A stretch of 64,000 nt of DNA, taken from contig CAZCDS010000030.1 in the NCBI GenBank assembly GCA_964497585.1, positions 6,609 through 70,608 on the forward strand, given 5' to 3'. This DNA is from CAZCDS01 sp964497585 (GTDB taxonomy: Bacteria; Desulfobacterota; Desulfomonilia; Desulfomonilales; Desulfomonilaceae). The translations under genes and the position numbers were made by a program. Positions 1 to 8,339 of the stretch are shown piece by piece. The first letter of the stretch is position 1; each line of letters opens with the position of its first letter. Below the pieces are notes generated by a model. It saw only the letters and a program-made list of their open reading frames with translations. It was not told where the DNA came from and ran no database searches.

Positions 1-534
1 GCTTCTCAGACTGACTCTCAAAGGGGCAAGGGCGTACTGGAAAAGAGTCTCACCGTCTTAAAGAAGCTCAATGGGTTGGGCTACGGGATGGACGGAACCG
101 GTCTGGAACTCAATCTTGTTTCAAATCCCACGGGAGCATTTCTTCCAGCATCGCAGTCGCAGGCGGAAAAAAGGTTCAAGAGGGACCTTGAACGAAAATG
201 GGGGCTTTTCTTCAACAACTTATTCATGTTTGCGAACGTGCCATTGGGAAGGTTCCTCACTTGGCTCAAAGGCTCGGGAAACCTCGATTCATATATGCAA
301 AAACTCTCTGCGAGCTTCAACCCGTGTACGGTTGAGGGTTTGATGTGTCGGACGTTCGTATCAGTGAATTGGGACGGTTATCTGTACGACTGCGACTTCA
401 ACCTTGCCAGGGGAGTCTATATAATTGGTGGCAAGCGACATGTCTCGGAGATGGAAAGCTTGCCGGCGCCTGGCTCACGGATTCCTACAGGCAATCATTG
501 CTATGCTTGCACGGCCGGATCGGGATTTACCTGA
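1..534 (+). CDS. arsS: ArsS-type arsenosugar biosynthesis radical SAM protein, C-terminal part (5' end outside window)
   Basis: The frame is open from base 1 and encodes about 177 residues of the C-terminal domain of an ArsS-like radical SAM enzyme, the family that transfers a 5'-deoxyadenosyl group to dimethylarsenic during arsenosugar formation. Visible family motifs are RGKGVLEKS near the start, SNPTGAFLP, FNPCTVEGLMCR, WDGYLYDCDFN and the terminal HCYACTAG. The radical SAM CX3CX2C site lies upstream of the window. Members I know of usually end in a short Ser-Ser-Cys-Gly-Gly tail after CTAG; here the protein stops with GSGFT, so that last cysteine is missing. Assignment to the family is firm; activity cannot be judged without the N-terminus. 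Confidence 0.85.
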   Translation, partial: ASQTDSQRGKGVLEKSLTVLKKLNGLGYGMDGTGLELNLVSNPTGAFLPASQSQAEKRFKRDLERKWGLFFNNLFMFANVPLGRFLTWLKGSGNLDSYMQKLSASFNPCTVEGLMCRTFVSVNWDGYLYDCDFNLARGVYIIGGKRHVSEMESLPAPGSRIPTGNHCYACTAGSGFT

Positions 535-972
535 GGCGGGTCCATTAGGACCCGGGAGGTCAGGTGATCAGATCCGTATGTAAGAGAGGAGCCGGATTGC
601 TCGACATGAACACCGAAACAAAGGAACCGTCCATCAGACACGCCTTCTCGGCTCGAGGCACAAGTCTAATTGTCGCTGACGCTCAAGAATAATGGTCGGA
701 CAGCACGATGGCCCGGCAGGCTGCTCTTTCATTGACCACTCTGCTCGCGTTCGATATTTTGTGATAGAATGAAAGGAGTCTCGGGAATTCAGTGCCCACT
801 GCGTTGACCGCCTGGGAATCAGACCATGGTCAGGCAGGGTTCGTCGCAAAGGCAATTTTGTCATCAAGCAATCAACAAAACCCGTGAACCTCTGTCCCAT
901 GCGTATAGTGATACTCGAACCGTTTCCGAAACTCCGATTGCCCTCAGTCATGGCGCAGGTAGGGAGTTGATC
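535..972. other. Intergenic region, no gene recognised
   Basis: Short frames here show no family motif and no ribosome-binding site. The stretch around 750-780 (AT-rich, gatattttgtgatagaatg) could hold a promoter for the downstream sigma gene, but I see no convincing -35/-10 pair. Confidence 0.4.
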
Positions 973-1542
973 GTGACCGAACGATCCCGGAAATTGACAG
1001 ATCCATCAGCCTGGGTCGACCGATACGGTGATGACCTCTTTCGGTTTGCCTGGAAGCGACTTCAAAGCGCCGAAATGGCCGAAGATGCAGTCCAGGAAAC
1101 ATTTCTGGAGGCGATTCGAGTGGCCGACTCTTTCCGAGGGGCCTCTTCAGAAAAGACTTGGCTTTTCGGTATCTTGAAACACAAGATAATCGATCACATC
1201 AGGAAAATAAGTCGAGAACGGCCGATCGATACTGGTGATCTGCCAGAGAATCTCTCGGATGACTTTTTCGATAAAAGGGGCAACTGGGCCGTTAGACCCT
1301 TGAAGTGGGGTAATGACCCCGCAGAGGTCTTGAAGCAGAAACATTTCATCCAAACTCTCATGCAGTGTTTGCGAGAGCTGCCAAAGCGAATGGCCCACGC
1401 GTTTTCTCTCCGAGAGCTTGAACAACTGGGAAGTGGGGAAATTGCTGGGATCATGGGGGTCTCGCAGAACAATCTTGGCGTCCTTCTGCACCGAGCTCGG
1501 CTCAGACTCAGGCGTTGTCTGGAAATTAACTGGCTCTCGTGA
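973..1542 (+). CDS. ECF-type RNA polymerase sigma factor
   Basis: A 189-residue sigma-70 family ECF factor. Region 2 spans about residues 18-80 (DLFRFAWKRL, AEDAVQETFLEAI, then KTWLFGILKHKIIDHIRK) and region 4 about 127-183 (GEIAGIMGVSQNNLGVLLHR helix-turn-helix). A longer in-frame ATG exists at 826, but the GTG at 973 is chosen because AGGGAG lies about 7 bases upstream and the conserved part starts right after it. A 40-residue linker between regions 2 and 4 (about 83-125) is longer than usual. The next gene, 15 bases on, is a zinc-type anti-sigma factor, so the pair is probably one stimulus-responsive unit. Its regulon and stimulus are unknown; the downstream exported protein at 2212 may belong to it. 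Confidence 0.85.
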   Translation: MTERSRKLTDPSAWVDRYGDDLFRFAWKRLQSAEMAEDAVQETFLEAIRVADSFRGASSEKTWLFGILKHKIIDHIRKISRERPIDTGDLPENLSDDFFDKRGNWAVRPLKWGNDPAEVLKQKHFIQTLMQCLRELPKRMAHAFSLRELEQLGSGEIAGIMGVSQNNLGVLLHRARLRLRRCLEINWLS

Positions 1543-1557
1543 AAGGTGAAACTTAAA

Positions 1558-1827
1558 ATGATGCTGTCGTGTAAAGAAGCGGCAAGGCTGGTTTCGGAAT
1601 CGTTGGATCATCGTTTGACGTTTCGTCAGCGATTGGCGCTAGGGGCACACCTCCTCATGTGTCGCTTTTGTTCACGCTACAAAAGTCAAACCCTTCTCGT
1701 CAGAGAGGCTGTGCGCCAGATGGCACGTGAAGAAGAGGTTTCTCTGGCGGGCGTAGATATGTCTCTTACTCCTGCAGCACGAGAGCGAATCAAAGCCACC
1801 ATAGGGAACCAGATCGATTCAAAATAA
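1558..1827 (+). CDS. Zinc-finger anti-sigma factor (zf-HC2 / ZAS-type), soluble
   Basis: An 89-residue protein with the anti-sigma zinc motif HX3CX2C (H31, C35, C38 in HLLMCRFC), preceded by an LSCKEAARLVSESLD helix typical of ZAS domains that clamp ECF sigma factors. There is no transmembrane segment, so sensing would be cytoplasmic or through a partner, as in ChrR- or RsrA-like proteins; the short C-terminal helix is the only other element. Start ATG 1558 is preferred over GTG 1546 because AAAGGTGA sits about 8 bases before it. It immediately follows the ECF sigma gene in the same orientation. Confidence 0.75.
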   Translation: MMLSCKEAARLVSESLDHRLTFRQRLALGAHLLMCRFCSRYKSQTLLVREAVRQMAREEEVSLAGVDMSLTPAARERIKATIGNQIDSK

Positions 1828-2211
1828 CCCACAAGTTGTCTGAAGATACCCCCCCACCCTAGCTGGCATCGCTTCCCCAAAATCGGTTTTCAGGAATTTC
1901 CACTGTAACGAATCCGGACTGCAAACGACTAACAAGCAGACAGAAACATTGCCTTCAGGTTTAGGTGTTCGGTCGAGCAGACCGACCGAAAACGCTGTTT
2001 TGGCCTCATAGGTGAACTGACCGTGCTTTGAAAGCGCGGCATTCAGAAAGTGATAGGAACTGCCAAGGACCTGTCCATCCAAGCACATGAAGGCTCCTGC
2101 TGAGGTACGTTTGGCCTTCGGTGAGCGCGATCTGGCAAAGCACCCAGACCGAAACAGACGAGGCTTGCTTCTGTAAGAAACTGAAGCGTCAGAAATGAAA
2201 GGAGAAAAACG
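1828..2211. other. Intergenic region, no gene recognised
   Basis: About 380 bases between the anti-sigma gene and the exported-protein gene. Reading frames here lack motifs and ribosome-binding sites. It probably carries the promoter of the gene at 2212, which might be read by the neighbouring ECF sigma factor, but no promoter could be assigned. Confidence 0.4.
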
Positions 2212-2640
2212 ATGGCTATCAGAAAGAGTATACTGGTCTTGCTGGCCATAGCCTTCGCCTCAAGCTTCGGATTGAATGCTTGGGCGTCTGAAAAAAACCT
2301 CCAATTGATGCCACTCAAGGGCAGTCCGAACGCAACGGGGACTATCCAGTTAGGCGAAAATCGGTTGAAGATAGACGTCGCCGGGTTGAAGGCCAATTCC
2401 GTTTACACCGTCTGGTTTGTGAACAAGAAGCCCAAGATGCAGAAAGCCGGAGCTGGCGAGCCCCCGTATATGTTCAAGACGGACTCCGCTGGAAAGGGCA
2501 GTTATAATAGTCCTCTCGCCAAATCACCGTTCGGCAGATGGGGTCTGATCATGGTTGTCCTCCATCCCACGGGAGATCCGAAAGACATGAAAAACATGGT
2601 CGGGGCCTTTGCGGCAAAGATTCCCCGCTCTGCCAAGTGA
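2212..2640 (+). CDS. Small exported protein, anti-sigma-K/CHRD-like beta domain, function unknown
   Basis: A 142-residue protein with a clear signal peptide (charged AIRK, hydrophobic core, probable cleavage after AWA at about residue 25). The mature part reads like a single immunoglobulin-like or anti-sigma-K-type beta domain: GTIQLGENRLKIDVAGLKA, NSVYTVWFVN, PYMFKTDSAGKGSY, LIMVVLHPTGDPKD. Such domains occur at the C-terminus of RskA-like anti-sigma factors and in free-standing exported proteins. AAAGGAG lies about 7 bases before the ATG. Its position 3' of an ECF sigma/anti-sigma pair suggests it may be a target or periplasmic accessory of that system; this is inference. Confidence 0.65.
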   Translation: MAIRKSILVLLAIAFASSFGLNAWASEKNLQLMPLKGSPNATGTIQLGENRLKIDVAGLKANSVYTVWFVNKKPKMQKAGAGEPPYMFKTDSAGKGSYNSPLAKSPFGRWGLIMVVLHPTGDPKDMKNMVGAFAAKIPRSAK

Positions 2641-2842
2641 GCCGAACGAAATGAGTTCGGAGAAGAGTCACTCGCTCTGATCCAGACTCTTTTCGCGCTG
2701 CATAGATGGAGAATGCGGAACGAGACTTCCACAAGAAATCCTGCTGATGAGCTGTTGAACTTGACCACGAAAGTAGTGATTCAAGGAAGTGTCCCAGGCT
2801 CGATCGTAATGGCATCGACTCGTTGGTCGATAGATGTCGTGA

Positions 2843-2900
2843 GGCCTTGCACCGGTGGACATGCAACGAGGCGTGATATGATCTCCACCGGTGCAGGGCC
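2843..2900. repeat. Long imperfect inverted repeat between convergent genes
   Basis: Bases 2843-2859 and 2884-2900 can pair over 17 positions with a single G-T wobble (CACCGGTGGA against TCCACCGGTG in the core), enclosing a 24-base loop. It lies between the convergent exported-protein gene and livF. Neither strand shows a T-tract after the stem, so it is not a canonical intrinsic terminator, though it may still protect 3' ends or be a dispersed repeat element. Confidence 0.6.
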
Positions 2901-2929
2901 CCACCCTTAACTTCAACGGAAGACTCCGG

Positions 2930-3634
2930 TCAAATGCCCAGGTACGCTTCCTTGATATGCTCGTCGTCGAGGAATTCCCGGCCGGTTCCGGACAGGGTGA
3001 TTCGACCGTTTTCCAGGACATAGGCGCGGTCGCATATTGCGAGGGTGTGCTTGACGTTCTGCTCTACGAGCAGCACGGTCACCCCTTCATTGTTGACCGT
3101 TTGCACGATTTTGAATATCTCCTGAACCAGGATGGGCGCCAAGCCGAGGGAGGGCTCGTCGAACATGAGCAGCGTCGGACGCGACATCAGGCCCCTGCCG
3201 ATCGCGAGCATCTGCTGCTCTCCGCCGGAGAGCGTGCCGGCATGCTGGTGTTTGCGTTCCTCCAGGCGGGGAAAGAGCTGGTAGATCCGCTCCATCGTCT
3301 CGGATCGGTGAGGTTTGGCGTGGGGAGCAAGCGAGCCCGTAATGAGGTTCTCCTCCACCGTCATGTCAGAGAAGAGCCGTCGCCCCTCAGGGACATGGGC
3401 CACGCCGTACTCGATCACCCGGTGAGGAGGGACTTCGTCCAGCCGATGACCATCGAAGGTCACTGAGCCCCGGGCAGGTCTAAGCAGGGAGGAGACGGTC
3501 TTCAGGGTGGTCGATTTCCCGGCCCCATTTGCTCCCAGCAGGACGACGATTTCTCCGGGTCGGACCTCGAAAGAAACGTCCCACAGCACCTGTAGATCGC
3601 CGTAGAAAACGTCTATGTGCTCAACGTTCAGCAC
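2930..3634 (-). CDS. livF: Branched-chain amino acid-type ABC transporter, ATP-binding protein LivF
   Basis: A 234-residue ATPase of the HAAT family. It shows Walker A GANGAGKST, the signature LSGGEQQ, Walker B LLMFDEPSLGLAP and the switch histidine region LLVEQN. The GTG at 3634 is chosen as start because a GGAGAGG lies just upstream and the length then matches LivF; this overlaps the end of livG by 14 bases, indicating translational coupling. It is the last gene of the minus-strand operon livKHMGF. Substrates of such systems include branched-chain amino acids but also amides, urea and aromatic or organic acids, so the substrate is not proven. Confidence 0.9.
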   Translation of the reverse strand: MLNVEHIDVFYGDLQVLWDVSFEVRPGEIVVLLGANGAGKSTTLKTVSSLLRPARGSVTFDGHRLDEVPPHRVIEYGVAHVPEGRRLFSDMTVEENLITGSLAPHAKPHRSETMERIYQLFPRLEERKHQHAGTLSGGEQQMLAIGRGLMSRPTLLMFDEPSLGLAPILVQEIFKIVQTVNNEGVTVLLVEQNVKHTLAICDRAYVLENGRITLSGTGREFLDDEHIKEAYLGI

Positions 3635-4349
3635 TGTAGTCCTCTCCCAGATAAGCTGCGATGACTTCCCGATGCGAAGCAACTTCCTGCGGGCTGCCTT
3701 CGGCCATGACCGCTCCGTGATTGATCGCCAGGATTCTGTCGGAAATGGTCATAACGACCTTCATGATATGTTCGACAATGATGATGGTCACCCCGGAGTC
3801 GCGGATCTTCTTGATCAGATCAATGGCTTCATCCCGTTCGATGGGGTTGAGTCCGGCCGCGGTTTCGTCCAGAAGCAATAGCTTGGGTTGGGTCGCCAGA
3901 GCTCTGGTGATCTCGAGTCGCTTGCGGGAGGCTATGGGCAGACTCCCTGCCAGCTTGTCGCGCAGCGAACCCAGAGAGCAGAAATCTATGGTTTTCAGAG
4001 CACGCTCTTGAGCCTCAGCCTTGGTGCGGCTGTGGAGAAAAGCTGAAGCAAGAACGTTTTCGAGCACCGTCATTCTCTTGAGAGGTTTGACCACCTGGAA
4101 CGTTCGGGCGATTCCTTTGCGGCAAATCTCATGGGTTTTCAACCCGGAGACCTGGCTGCCCTCGAAGTATATTTCCCCACTCGTCAGCGGATGGAACGCG
4201 TTGATGAGATTGAATATGGTCGTCTTGCCCGAGCCGTTCGGGCCGATCAATCCGAAGATCTGACCCTGCTCAACCGCGAAGCTGACGTTTTGGACCGCCG
4301 CGAGTCCGCCGAAGTGTTTGGTGATATTTCTTGCTTCGAAGAAGGCCAT
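3621..4349 (-). CDS. livG: Branched-chain amino acid-type ABC transporter, ATP-binding protein LivG
   Basis: A 242-residue ATPase with Walker A GPNGSGKTT, Walker B KLLLLDETAAGLNP and the LivG-type C-terminus IAAYLGED. The signature motif is degenerate: where LSYGQQ/R is usual it reads LAGSLPIASRKRLEI, lacking the classical SGGQ. That is a common LivG variation (PYGxQRRLE) but more diverged here. It pairs with LivF to energise the LivH/LivM channel on the cytoplasmic face. It lies 16 bases after livM. Confidence 0.9.
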   Translation of the reverse strand: MAFFEARNITKHFGGLAAVQNVSFAVEQGQIFGLIGPNGSGKTTIFNLINAFHPLTSGEIYFEGSQVSGLKTHEICRKGIARTFQVVKPLKRMTVLENVLASAFLHSRTKAEAQERALKTIDFCSLGSLRDKLAGSLPIASRKRLEITRALATQPKLLLLDETAAGLNPIERDEAIDLIKKIRDSGVTIIIVEHIMKVVMTISDRILAINHGAVMAEGSPQEVASHREVIAAYLGEDYSAER

Positions 4350-4365
4350 GGCCGGCCCATTCCTT

Positions 4366-5361
4366 TCACCGTCGGAACAGCTTGCCCCGTTTCAGTTTCC
4401 GCCAATCTCCAACGATTCCGTTGGGAAGGAAGAGGATCACGAGTATCACGAGCACTCCGAAACTCAGTACATGCGCTTGCTTGATGTACCCTGTCATTAT
4501 CGTTACGACGTCGTTGTTAACCGTCTTGGCGAGACTGTCGAGCAGTCCGAAGCCGCCACTCCGAAAAATCTCGGAGACTGCCACCATGACGAACGCGCCG
4601 ACAGCGGGTCCGTATACGGTGCTCACCCCGCCCACGATTCCAACGAGAATCGCCATAATGGATATGTCGTGCAATGAGAAGACGACTTCCGGGTCGATGA
4701 ACGCCATATAATTCATGTAGAGCGCACCGGCCAAGCCCGTCAGGAATGCCGCGATGCAGAGAGAAATCATCTTGTAGTAATGGGTGTCGATCCCGATACT
4801 TTCGGCCGTGTCCTGGTCCTCGCGGATCGACACGAAATAGTATCCCCATCTCGAATTGACCACGAGGTGAATCGTTACCAGAGACAGGACAGCTATGGCC
4901 AGTGCGATATAATAGTAGGGAAGTTTGGAGACAAAGCTCTGCATGAGGAGGATACCGACCATCCCACCGGTGAGAGACTCCCATATGGTGGCAATGTGTC
5001 GCATGACCTCGTTGAGCGCGAGGGTGGCAAGCGCAAAATACGCGCCTCTGAGCCGAAAGCAGATCCAGCCGAAAGGAAAAGCTATGACCACGGCCATCAG
5101 CCCACCGAGCGGGAGACCCCACCACGCGGATACGCCGAGCTTCGTGGCGAGAAGCCCTGCCGTGTACGCTCCAGTGCCGAAGAACGCGGCGTCCCCGAAG
5201 GAAACCTGCCCCGTGTACCCTGCAATGAGATTCCAACCCGATCCGATTGCCACCCACATCAACACCAGTATGAGGAGATGCTGATAGTACGAGTCGGTCA
5301 CCACCAGCGGGAAGACGAGGAGAACTCCGAGAGCTATGAGCGCGCCGCGATGTTTTCTCAT
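4366..5361 (-). CDS. livM: Branched-chain amino acid-type ABC transporter, permease LivM
   Basis: A 331-residue polytopic inner-membrane permease. Family features are the segments LILVLMWVAIGSGWNLIAGYTGQVSFGDAAFFG near residues 30-65 (seen as GYTGQVSFGDAAFFG) and AILVGIVGGVSTVYGPAVGA near the C-terminus. It has about ten predicted hydrophobic segments and a basic C-terminal tail. The gene starts 6 bases after livH ends, consistent with one transcript. Confidence 0.9.
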   Translation of the reverse strand: MRKHRGALIALGVLLVFPLVVTDSYYQHLLILVLMWVAIGSGWNLIAGYTGQVSFGDAAFFGTGAYTAGLLATKLGVSAWWGLPLGGLMAVVIAFPFGWICFRLRGAYFALATLALNEVMRHIATIWESLTGGMVGILLMQSFVSKLPYYYIALAIAVLSLVTIHLVVNSRWGYYFVSIREDQDTAESIGIDTHYYKMISLCIAAFLTGLAGALYMNYMAFIDPEVVFSLHDISIMAILVGIVGGVSTVYGPAVGAFVMVAVSEIFRSGGFGLLDSLAKTVNNDVVTIMTGYIKQAHVLSFGVLVILVILFLPNGIVGDWRKLKRGKLFRR

Positions 5362-5367
5362 AGGCCG

Positions 5368-6243
5368 CTATACCTTGGTCAGCCGTTTGAATCCGCCCGG
5401 CAGGAACAACAGCACGACGATGAAGATGACCAAGCCGATCAGGTCCTCATAGTCCATGCCGATATATGTCGCTCCGAACGCCTCTGCAAGTCCCAGCGTC
5501 AGCCCGCCGAAGATCGCTCCGACGGTCGAGCCGAGCCCACCAAGAATGGTGATCACAAATGCCTTGCGGGTAAAGGGCCCGCCAATGTCCGGGAAGAGGT
5601 AGTAAACCGGCATGAGCATCGTTCCCGCGGCAGCCACCAGAGCCGATCCGATACCCATCGTGATTACTTTGATGCGCTCCGCGTCCACACCCATCAACTG
5701 CGCAGCCTCGCTGTCCTGGGCAACCGCGCGAATTGATCGGCCGAGGTCGGTCTTGAGCAGAAACCAGAAAAGCCCCATCGTAAGCAGAATGGCGAAGAGA
5801 AACGCTATGCATAGAGCCACGGAAAAAGATATCTCTCCCACGTGAAAGGTGGCGGTGGAATAGCTCGTTTTGACCGACTGGTAGTTGGACGTGAATATGA
5901 AGCGAGCAACCTCGGTGAGTACCATCCCGATGCCCACCGTCATGAGCACCTGATTCTCGGGCAGAATCGATTCCACTTTCATTAAGGGGTTGAGAAGCAC
6001 TTTTTGAATGAACACACCGAGCAGGAAGAGTGTCGGCATCGAAATGATCAACGCAAGATAGGGATCGATACCCAGGTAGTGGAAGAGCACGAAGGTCACA
6101 TACATGGCGACCATCATCAACTGTCCGTGAGCAAGGTTGATGATCCCCATGACGCCCATGATCAGGGTCATTCCTATGCCGATGAGCGCGTAAAGCCCGC
6201 CCTTTAATACACCTGCTACCAGTATCTGGAGAAAGACTTCCAT
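5368..6243 (-). CDS. livH: Branched-chain amino acid-type ABC transporter, permease LivH
   Basis: A 291-residue polytopic permease with the hallmark GGLYALIGIGMTLIMGVMG (residues about 14-32), NLAHGQLMM, and the C-terminal VITILGGLGSTVGAIFGG. The ATG at 6243 is favoured over an upstream TTG at 6258 because GGAAGGG lies a few bases before it. It heads the membrane/ATPase part of the operon, about 310 bases downstream of livK; a hairpin in that gap may let livK be expressed at a higher level than the permease genes. Confidence 0.9.
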   Translation of the reverse strand: MEVFLQILVAGVLKGGLYALIGIGMTLIMGVMGIINLAHGQLMMVAMYVTFVLFHYLGIDPYLALIISMPTLFLLGVFIQKVLLNPLMKVESILPENQVLMTVGIGMVLTEVARFIFTSNYQSVKTSYSTATFHVGEISFSVALCIAFLFAILLTMGLFWFLLKTDLGRSIRAVAQDSEAAQLMGVDAERIKVITMGIGSALVAAAGTMLMPVYYLFPDIGGPFTRKAFVITILGGLGSTVGAIFGGLTLGLAEAFGATYIGMDYEDLIGLVIFIVVLLFLPGGFKRLTKV

Positions 6244-6338
6244 GTCCCTTCCGGACAAACCTGCTGGTGCTTCGTTTCACACGGGCGCGGGTTCATACGC
6301 GTGACACGGGATCTTCGTTGGCGGTCGCCTCACAACAT

Positions 6339-6359
6339 CCTTCTCCCAAACGGAGAGGG
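6339..6359. repeat. Hairpin / REP-like element in the livK-livH gap
   Basis: Bases 6339-6346 (CCTTCTCC) pair with 6352-6359 (GGAGAGGG), 8 pairs with one wobble and a 5-base loop CAAAC. It sits in the 314-base gap 6244-6557 that otherwise holds no recognisable gene. The sequence type (tctccc ... gggaga followed by GC-rich purine runs) resembles dispersed intergenic repeats of proteobacteria. On the minus-strand transcript it lies just after livK, where such stems often stabilise the binding-protein message. Confidence 0.45.
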
Positions 6360-6557
6360 GATGGGTGGGCTGGGACGCCCGCCGCACAAAGAGCCTATGG
6401 CCATCTCTTCGGGAAAGGGTAGGGTGAGGGAGCGTCCTGATCTCTCAAAGTCGTATCGAAATCCCGGGCCCTCGGGCCGTGCCTCACCCGTGCGCCCTTC
6501 GGGTCAAGCGCGCACTCCCGCAACATAGCCGTCGACTCGCCTCCGTCAGTTCCGAAC

Positions 6558-7754
6558 TCACTTCTTCCAGGGCGGAACCGGGTACACGTAGGGCTTGGTG
6601 GCCACGGCCTTTGGCCAGACGGTTTGCAGTTGTCCCTTTTGCCACTGTACCAGATAGGTGGGCAAGGAATTCTGCTGCTTCTTCTTACCGTATGATACGA
6701 ATTTGACCGGACCGAACGCGGTCATCATATCGGTCTTGGTGAATGCTTCCCGCACGCCTTCCGGGGTCAGCTTCTTGGCGCGCTTGAGCGCATCCGCGAT
6801 CACGTAGATCGCGGCGTAAGCCTCCGCCCCATGGTACTCCGTCGGCGATCCGTACTTCTTCATGAACTTATCGTAATATTGCTTGGCTCCGGGATAGGGA
6901 ACGCTCGGAGTCCAGAGCGTGGCAGAGAAGACATTCTCCGCGGCATCGCCGGCGTTTTTGGCGAATTCCGGGAGCGTGAAGCCCGCAGCACCACCGACGA
7001 AGAGCTTGGGATTGATGTCCAATTCCTTGGATTGCCGCATAAGCAGTGCCGCGTCCATAACGTAGGAGATCATGTAGATCAGATCGGGTTTGGCGGCCTT
7101 GGTCTTCACCAGCAGCGGTTTGAAATCGATGGCGCCCGCCTCGTACCCTTCTTTCATGAGCACTTTCATGCCCATCTTCTCGGCGAGCTTGGCAAACTTC
7201 TTAGAGCCCGATTGACCGAAGAGGCTGTTTTCATACAGTATCGCAACGGTCTTGGGTTTGACCACTTCTTTCAGGAACGACTTGAGCCCTTGGGGATACT
7301 CGCTGACCGGAGGGTTGAGCCGGAAGATGTAATTCCATCCCTGTTCGGTGATCTTGTCCGCGGAACCCGTGTTTACCAGAAAAGGGACCTTCCGCTGTTG
7401 AGCCACCCCGCACATGGCGAAGGTGACCGACGACGAATAACCACCTCCCAGAGCGATCACCTTGTCCCGTGATATGAGCTTCTCTACGGCCGATCTGCCT
7501 ACAGCAGGCTTGGACGTGTCATCCTCGATGATCAACTCGATCGGTCTGCCTTTTACTCCACCTGCCTTGTTGATTTCGGCGAGGCCCAATTCGAAGGATT
7601 TCTTCTCAATCTCACCGAACTTCGCCTGTTTGCCCGTGAGGGGCAGAACCACGCCAACCTTGATGGCACCCTTCTCGGCAAATCCGGGGCCGGGACAGAG
7701 TATAGTCATCACGAGCGCAAGAACGACCAGGAAACAAATCGCAAGATTTTTCAT
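6558..7754 (-). CDS. livK: ABC transporter substrate-binding protein, LivK family
   Basis: A 398-residue periplasmic binding protein (Peripla_BP_6, type I fold). A signal peptide (KNLAICFLVVLALVMT, cleavage after GFA near residue 27) is followed by IKVGVVLPLTGKQAKFGE, GGVKGRPIELIIEDDTS and VALGGGYSSS-like strands, the usual beginning of LivJ/LivK proteins. The ligand is not deducible; related proteins bind branched-chain amino acids, amides or short organic acids. AAGGAG lies about 9 bases before the ATG. It is the first gene of livKHMGF. Confidence 0.9.
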   Translation of the reverse strand: MKNLAICFLVVLALVMTILCPGPGFAEKGAIKVGVVLPLTGKQAKFGEIEKKSFELGLAEINKAGGVKGRPIELIIEDDTSKPAVGRSAVEKLISRDKVIALGGGYSSSVTFAMCGVAQQRKVPFLVNTGSADKITEQGWNYIFRLNPPVSEYPQGLKSFLKEVVKPKTVAILYENSLFGQSGSKKFAKLAEKMGMKVLMKEGYEAGAIDFKPLLVKTKAAKPDLIYMISYVMDAALLMRQSKELDINPKLFVGGAAGFTLPEFAKNAGDAAENVFSATLWTPSVPYPGAKQYYDKFMKKYGSPTEYHGAEAYAAIYVIADALKRAKKLTPEGVREAFTKTDMMTAFGPVKFVSYGKKKQQNSLPTYLVQWQKGQLQTVWPKAVATKPYVYPVPPWKK

Positions 7755-8339
7755 GGATCACTCTCCTTGGGAAGAATACTCCTGCAACGGAAAAGCGAAA
7801 CCGGTCCCTCCGCCCGGTATTGAAATTTGCCACCGGTATTTGGGAACACGGATGTCGGTTGCAGGAAGCAGGCTTTGACCGATCCGCGAGCAGACCTTCA
7901 AAAGGACGGCCCCTCGGTCGACACTTTACTAAGAAAGCAACATCCCGTTCTCTCCGTGCGCCACGCTGTAGAAGACCACGCGTCCGCAACAGTGTCAAGT
8001 TAGAATTCGCGTTCGGAGTACCGGCTTCAGCGGCATCGACTTCACCGATTGGCGCGATTGCCTGTGGCGTCAGTCCAACACCTTCGGTCGACCGGGTGCA
8101 ATGATCCGGCGCATATCTTGACGTGCTTCCCAAAAGGACGCCCGGAATTCGGGATGTTCGCCGATGGACAACAACTGGCCGGAAGGAGGACTCTCAATCG
8201 TTCCCGCTGCAGCGGGGATCGACGGGCGGTACGTTCGCTCTAGCCGCGCTGCTTGAACAACCCGAGTATTCCGGCTATAAGGTATCCGGGATAAGGGCTC
8301 TCAACCGTTCACGACAGTCAAAGGACCGCTGGTGAAGCC
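7755..8339. other. Intergenic region between divergent livK and SYLF genes
   Basis: About 585 bases without a supportable gene; the frames present lack motifs and ribosome-binding sites. It should contain the promoters of livK (minus) and the SYLF gene (plus), but no clear -35/-10 pair was found. Confidence 0.4.

Noticed and set aside
826..972. Longer N-terminus of the first ECF sigma factor
   Set aside because: No ribosome-binding site at 826, and the extra 49 residues carry no sigma motif; GTG 973 has AGGGAG.
2843..2900. Intrinsic terminator
   Set aside because: The stem is strong but there is no U-tract on either transcript.
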